From positions 1,178,001 through 1,242,000 of the forward strand of contig CALYLX010000112.1 of NCBI GenBank assembly GCA_944990035.1: a DNA stretch of 64,000 nt, given 5' to 3'. A program made the translations under genes and the position numbers. This document shows, piece after piece, positions 58,737 through 64,000 of the stretch. Every line of letters starts with the position of its first letter. Position 1 is the stretch's first letter. Source of the DNA: Clitopilus passeckerianus. Lineage: Eukaryota; Basidiomycota; Agaricomycetes; Agaricales; Entolomataceae. The notes under the pieces were generated by a model, which saw nothing but the letters and a program-made list of their open reading frames with translations, was not told where the DNA came from and did no database searches.

Positions 58737-59541
58737 CTATGAATCGTCTGCTGGAGGCTCTTGGCCTTTCGGCCCCGTGGACAGTAATGCACCGATTGCC
58801 ATTGAGGCACGAGAACGCGGTGAGTACTCGGCGGACTCGCTTCTCCCTGATGAAGAGTATGGGGAAGGAGGGAAGTGCTCAGGCTGTGAGGTAACGGGGA
58901 GGGGGAGTGAGTCATGGTAAGAGTGAGGGGGGGGAATGCGAACTGCGGTATCGTTTCCGTGAAATATGTTCACCATGAGCTGAAGCGTAAGGGTGATGAA
59001 TGTGAGGTGATCGGCTGCTGGACGCCATTCGATGCGAATGCTGCGACTGGTGCAAGCGGCGTGGTTTCCTGTCGTGGAACTGCGGCGACTCAGCATAATT
59101 TGGCGTTGGGTACGTATGTGTGCCGTTTAATCTAGGCTGCGCATAGCTTGGTTGTTGGGACTCTACGAGGTTGACCTGATAGATGTCCAGTAATGATTTT
59201 TGAAGTGAAGCAACGGATGCTAGACGCTGGGAGGAATCAAGATAAGCATCATGGAAGGGAAAGCAAGGTGCTCAGGAAGCATACCTGATCTTCGGCTGAC
59301 TTGGCGTTGAGCATAGCCAGTAGCATATCACGGTCGCCATCGCCTTTTGCGCGATAAGCACTGAGAATCTCTTTGAGTGTTGGCGGTGGAGGCTATGACG
59401 ACGATTCAAGTGAGTAAGCGACATAGGAGAAGGTTATAGACAACATACCTGATCAATGACAGCACGAGCAGAAGAAACAAGGCTCTGGTAGTCGTCCATG
59501 AGATGGGGGATAGACTGCGAAGATAGGGCAGGAGAAGCCAT
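58737..59541 (-). CDS. Unrecognised Ser/Pro-rich protein
   Basis: About 200 residues in four or more exons. Start MASPALSSQSIPHLMDDYQSL; the N-terminal part is predicted helical (SSARAVIDQPPPTLKEILSAYRAK, then DGDRDMLLAMLNAKSAEDQ, then RLASVASLQKSLLDIYQVN), followed by a basic/Ser/Pro/His/Tyr-rich region with low complexity, ending EPPADDS. I know no family for it. The short helical N-terminus followed by a disordered tail is typical of regulatory or adaptor proteins. The start at 59541 is the first ATG in phase. Identity unknown. Confidence 0.65.
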
Positions 59542-59970
59542 CGTGATGTGGAGGGGAGGTGGGCCAAGAGGCTGTTGAGCAAGGAGCTCTTATGTCCTTG
59601 ACACAGTCCTATTTTTGTGCACCAAGCTTTTTTGCCAAGACCATCGATTCTTGAGCTATTTTAGACGTGGTGCATTTACAAAACGCCAAGAAATGCTAAA
59701 ATAAGCCATATAACCGACGCCTAAAGTCATATTCTTCCCCAGAATGAGCCTCTAATTCAGTACAGAGGCCAGAGACCAGCATCGCTGTGGTGAAAGGAAG
59801 AAGGTGAAAGCCAAGCAAAGAGGACGAGCAAATCCAAGTACGGAAAAGTCTTGGCATGTCTGTTTCGGAAGGTGTGACATTTGAGATGAGACGCAAATAT
59901 AGAATCCAATCAGAGCCAAGTTAATTATGGCTCACTGTAGCCACGAGGTTACCCGTTTGGTAATCATTCC
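59542..59970. other. Unknown gene/exonuclease divergent spacer
   Basis: Upstream region shared by two divergent genes. An alternative ATG for the exonuclease at 59927 is out of phase with the gene. No gene seen. Confidence 0.45.
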
Positions 59971-61622
59971 ATGCTCAGATTCACAATGCCAACTCGTTAT
60001 TCGTGGCGCAACTTCCATCCTCAGCCTACCTTGTATTACATCAAGGATACGTGGGAGGCAAACACCCATCTTGCTGCCTTGTCTGGGCCTGTAGGCTTTG
60101 ACCTCGAATGGAGACCTTCCTTCAGAAAAGGAGAGCCAGAGCATCCTGTCGCTCTAGTTCAGCTCGCGAACAGTAATTCAATTCTACTAATACAAATTAG
60201 TCGAATGTCAGGTATCTATTCCCAAAGCTATCTATCAGGTGCAACTCCCATCTAATTGTTAGAGTTCCCACAGAGCCTTCGTGATTTTCTTGAAAACCCA
60301 AAATACCCGAAAGCTGGTGTCGGAATCCAGAGTCAGTTTCAACCCCTTTTTGTTATTTTTGGCGGGTTAATTCATTCGGCATAGATGATGTAAAGAAGAT
60401 ATTCAGAGACTGCGAGATTTCTGTCCGCAATTGTGTAGACCTGTCCCTGTTAGCTCGTTCAGTTGACAATGACCGCTGGAAGGGAAAATACCGCTCTCCC
60501 CTTGGTCTGGCCAGATTGATCGAAGCATATGAAGACTCCGAGATGCCAAAGGGGAAAGTTGCTCGAACAAACTGGGAGCTTGAACTGACAGACATCCAGT
60601 CAGAATGTAAGCGTCATCTTTCTCGGTACCACGCACAACCGAAATTCACCCCTGAGTGTAGATGCTGCGAACGATGCTCATGCGGGATTTCTCCTGTATA
60701 ACAGACTTTCTAAGCTAGCCTCTGCTATGACGAAGCAGCCAGACCCGTCCTGTTATTCATTTGATTCAATCAATGGTGTCTTCCATTTTCCTTCAAACGA
60801 CAGCAAGTACTGGGCACCCCATAATCCGGATTATGATCCTGGTCCTCCCCCTCCTCCGAGGCCGCCTAAAGCCCAGGCCGCCGGCGTACCTGTATCATCC
60901 TCCTCCCTCTCCTCTGCGTCAATTGTGAGGACCGTGGCTAACCGCTCCTCAAGTCCGAATCCTATCATGCCTATCGCTCCCTCTGTCGCCGCAATGGGGA
61001 CAATACCTGCCACTGATGCACTTGCTACAATCAATAAATCGAGGCCCTTAAACTCCTTGTTCACTGCAGGTCAAAGCAGAGAGCACGCAACCCCAGTTCA
61101 AGGCCCGAGGACTCACTACCGCGGTCTTCAGGATATCCGCCACCGCCACCGACGCGTCGCAGCGGGCAAGCTTTGGCTCCAGACGCATCTTCTAGTCCAA
61201 CTGCTATCCCATCTCATGCAAACCGCCGTCCGAGGCACCATGTGGGTGTAGTTGGACAAGGGCCATACCATGAGGGCAGGCCTAGGTTTAAGCCCGATCG
61301 ACGTCCGAAGGCAGAGTCTGCAACCCCTGACCCCACGAATGAGGGCAATACTCAGCGTCAGCGTCAGCCACGAGGGATGCGGTCACCATATCCAAGAACT
61401 GAAACTACAGGCCGACAGTTCCAAGGTCCACCCAGACAAGCCACAGTGAAGACAGCCGATAAAGAGCAGTCTTCTGCACAGGCTCAAATCGAGGCTGCGC
61501 AGCACACTACACCATCTGGGAATAGCTCGGGAGACGCGACACATAAAAAGACTAAAAGACACTATTATCGACCTCGGAACTCCACAGCTCCTCAAGCTCA
61601 AGTCTCCACCTCCACAGCTTGA
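59971..61622 (+). CDS. 3'-5' exonuclease-domain protein (WRN-exo/RNase D type)
   Basis: DEDD-type exonuclease. Start MLRFTMPTRYSWRNFHPQP (an internal ATG at 59986 is also possible). Exo I: GPVGFDLEWRPSF with the Asp-x-Glu pair; QLANSNSILLIQIS; then EFPQSLRDFLENPKYPKAGVGIQNDVKKIFRD (Exo II region); VDLSLLARSVDN and SPLGLARLIEAYEDSEMPKGKVARTNWELE; Exo III near DAANDAHAGFLLYNRLSKLA. The C-terminus is a long Pro/Ser/Arg-rich disordered tail. Joining the tail requires an intron at about 61070-61131 (GTC donor), after which the frame is AGYPPPPPTRRSG. The enzyme may act in DNA or RNA processing; the substrate cannot be told. Confidence 0.82.
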
Positions 61623-62157
61623 TTTCTCTGCATATTGGGGGAAATAGGAATAGAGCCCTTCCGTTGTAGACATAAATGATCTCTATCACACTAGATAGCG
61701 ACAGTCGCTGGTACATCAGTATACGTGTCCAATTTTATATTTAGATCCCAATTCATTTCGCGTTCTATCGGCCCCAGCGCGCCCGTCGACATATATAGAT
61801 AACTCTCAAACGTTCATTCGACCTTTCTGCCAAGCATTTGGAAGGGTCAAATAGCAGTCTGGTGCACCGTTTATTCTGGGAGCCGCTCCATGGCCCCTGG
61901 CACTTTATCCGGACAGATGATTGGCGTGCTTGGCAAGGTGCATCAAGTATATTGAGCTGATGGCCTTGGAGGGCCAGTGCCCAGGAGCCTAGCCAAGGCA
62001 TGGTGTGATACAGCTGACAGAAGGCTGAGAAAAGATAATTTGGGACCTTTCCTACAGAGCTTTCCGCAAAGAACAAATTGATGCCTTTCCCATCGACATA
62101 TAAGCCAAAACCGGTGTCACATTGATAGTTATGTACATGTTACATTTATATATACAG

Positions 62158-62181
62158 ACCTGGCGGTTCCTGCTGCCAGGT
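62158..62181. repeat. 7-bp inverted repeat (hairpin)
   Basis: ACCTGGC at 62158-62164 and GCCAGGT at 62175-62181 are perfect inverted copies around a 10-nt loop, in the 3' spacer. Possibly an RNA hairpin near a 3' end; no known element matched. Confidence 0.5.
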
Positions 62182-62192
62182 ATTTTGCGCAA

Positions 62193-62206
62193 GTCGCTCT
62201 AGCGAC
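62193..62206. repeat. 6-bp inverted repeat
   Basis: GTCGCT and AGCGAC (62193-62198 and 62201-62206) with a 2-nt centre, just right of the first hairpin in the same spacer. May be chance. Confidence 0.4.
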
Positions 62207-62393
62207 CGCTATGTATAGATAGCAATACAGATCGGTGGAGGACAGTGTGATAACCTTAAAAATAAAAGTACAGATATAAATATACAAGGAGGTGTTGGAG
62301 GTCTTCCAAGTCATTGCAGGGCTTTCAAAAGCCTCTTGTATTCGTTTATCTTTTGCAAATCATTTCCAGGATAGTTCTATCGCCGAGCGTGTA

Positions 62394-64000
62394 TTAGAAT
62401 CGGAAGAATCGTGAGTTTTTTCGGGTGGTTGGTGGAGGTGTGGCCTCAGCGCGGGCAATATTGCCTCGGGCGTCGAATGTATAAGTAGGCCTTTTAACTC
62501 TGGCAGTTTTGCGGGGATCTTGGAATGGCATAACAAGAGTGGGAAGATCAATGGTAGGAGATGGGGATGTATCTTCCTGGCTATCGGGAGAGGAATTAGA
62601 GTCGTCAGAAGTGGGCGGGAGGGTCGTATCGTCATTAGAAGAGGATCCCGAAACCTTTCCGTGTGAGAGTACGGATTTTATGGCGCGATCGTAATGGTTG
62701 TTCGCTTGAGTATGGGAAAACCTGTTAGATAGCAAAATGAGAAGCGTCAATAAACTTACTATAGGCTACATCGGCATCCCACAGCATGACACCGCCGAAA
62801 GATGAGTACTTCTTCTGGGCATCCTTGACTACGCTTCCCAGTGTGCCAATGTCGACATAACCGTGTAAAGCTGCTTTGGCGGCGGCAGGAGCCCCGATGT
62901 AAACCTTGACATTGGGGTTGGCGGATTGTGTTTTAGCCCAGTGATCCCTAGAATAATTTGGTGAGAAAGATTTGATGAAGGCGATGGGAACTTGCCTACC
63001 ATGTAGCAAAGTTAAACTCCTCGGCACCGAAGTTTCACAGTAATTGTTGTCTACACATTAGGGTTCGCTTGAATAAATTTTGCAAACATGTATGGGAACA
63101 GGCACGAACAGAATTGGACGAAAACCGCATCAAATGGCGCGCTGTTCAATGCGGCTCCTATGTTCTGATCGGGGAAGGGACACTGTGGTGCAGCAGTAAC
63201 GTAGTACCTACAGAAAGAACTTGTCAACAGGCCTATTCTGTGGATAAAAGGTCTATGTACTAACTTTTTGGAAGCGCCCTTGGCCAACGAGCGAACCTTG
63301 TTAACCATGGCAGCATAGTGGGCAGCAGTTCCGGTCTCGATATCAAGGTCGATTCCGTCCAAGGCAACATTTCCGAGTGGTCGTATAGAACCCTCTGTGA
63401 CAAATATCAGCTTGGTGCATCGTCTCAACTCTGGAATTTACACACTTCCGCCTAGAATGAATGGTGAGCGGTCGGTCTTCCATGGAGTCAAACGCGAAAC
63501 CATACCTAGGAACATGTCCCAGAGTAGCTGGCCGAAGTTGGCGGCCTCGCTGTCGCTTGAGAAGCCAACTTTCGATACCGCACCACCCAAACTAAGCACC
63601 ACAATTTTACCCTTGGCCTGGCATTGCTTGATGTCCTGTTCAAGGAAGGAACAGTCGACTAGGTCACTTCCACCGAAAGTTCGACCGCCACCGACACCGC
63701 AAATCTGGATGAGAGAAGAACGCGTCAGACAGCCCTCGAAAAGCCGGGTTATACAATACTTACGTTTGAGAAATCGATCACGGGAAGACCACCTTTGCCA
63801 CGAAAGATGTAAAGGAATGCCAATGGTATTATGTCAATGGTATCATCTTGACAGTAGAAAGACAGCCTGTAATGTAAAATATCAGGAATCAAGCTGCCGC
63901 GGCAATATATCTCTTGCAAATCTACCTTTGCTGATGACCTGCAGAGTCTTGACCCCAGTACCTGTTTGATCTGAATGAGCGCAATGCAAAATCGTTCTCA
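62394..64000 (-). CDS. GH18 class III chitinase (5' end beyond the window)
   Basis: Fungal endochitinase of glycoside hydrolase family 18. The end near 64000 is an exon NRYWGQDSAGHQQRLSFYCQDDTIDIIPLAFLY, then FRGKGGLPVIDFSNICGVGGGRTFGGSDLVDCSFLEQDI and VVLSLGGAVSKVGFSS. The active site is ALDGIDLDIETG (DxxDxDxE, Glu catalytic). Then [51 protein letters not shown] and FGGVMLWDADVAY. The C-terminus is a Ser/Thr/Pro-rich linker ending RKNSRFFRF, without an obvious chitin-binding module. The first exons, including any signal peptide, lie right of the window. Confidence 0.92.

Larger units (their letters stand above)
61623..62393. other. Convergent spacer, exonuclease to chitinase
   Basis: 771 bp between two convergent genes, so mostly 3' untranslated sequence. 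Contains two short inverted repeats (see below) and an AT-rich centre. The minus-strand open frame 61765-62076 (103 codons) has no signature, so it is not called. Confidence 0.5.

Overview
The window is nuclear DNA from a filamentous fungus, most probably a mushroom-forming basidiomycete (Agaricomycetes). The evidence is the very high gene density, genes broken by many introns of about 50-65 bp, short 5' and 3' spacers, and the protein set: Mph1, Rpd3, Rad14, Has1, Utp4, Blm10, class III GH18 chitinase, Mtc1, a BTB/POZ protein and a CAAX Ras. I recognise no tRNA, rRNA, transposon, CRISPR array or prophage. About 33 protein genes can be reconstructed by joining exons by eye. Gene ends are mostly firm, but exon boundaries in the longest genes are approximate.

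Layout, left to right: 1-3.3 kb is sparse and holds one Yippee zinc-ribbon gene. 3.3-13.6 kb: MPH1 helicase (+), threonine aldolase (-), small zinc-finger protein (+), TIM10 (-), UTP4 (+). 13.8-25.2 kb: Mpv17/SYM1-like (-), a small secreted protein with an internal duplication (+), PTH2 (-), HAS1 (+), Ras GTPase (+), BTB protein (+), peroxisomal PXMP4 (-), MTC1 (+), complex I 30 kDa subunit (-). 25.3-33.3 kb: splicing factor SPF27 (+), a very long disordered protein (+), succinyl-CoA ligase beta (-). 33.7-45.6 kb: DinB-like protein, RPD3, RAD14 and a peroxisomal thioesterase (all +), ribosomal protein eS27 (-), then BTG/Tob, biotin synthase and an RXT2-like protein (+). 45.8-54.2 kb: proteasome activator BLM10. 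54.4-64 kb: HIT protein (-), translin-family protein (+), RING protein (-), unknown protein (-), 3'-5' exonuclease (+), and a GH18 chitinase (-) that runs off the right edge.

There is no operon or metabolic cluster. The main organisation is strand alternation: many neighbours are divergent pairs only 91-250 bp apart, so they probably share promoters, and they converge with short 3' gaps. Mitochondrial functions are frequent (TIM10, SYM1-like, PTH2, complex I, succinyl-CoA ligase, biotin synthase). Two peroxisomal genes are present (PXMP4 and a thioesterase ending in AKL). RPD3 and a possible RXT2-like subunit of the same deacetylase complex lie 8 kb apart.

The most interesting features are in gene structure: a predicted 2-nt internal exon in the Ras effector region; 15-nt exons in threonine aldolase and the RING gene; start or stop motifs placed on 3-, 8- and 9-nt coding exons; two GC-AG introns; and an exon/intron unit duplicated inside a secreted protein gene. 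Three conserved genes (HAS1, BTG/Tob, RAD14) each need a one-base correction to read through, which suggests small indel errors in the assembly rather than decay. I did not find a convincing new defence or mobile system.
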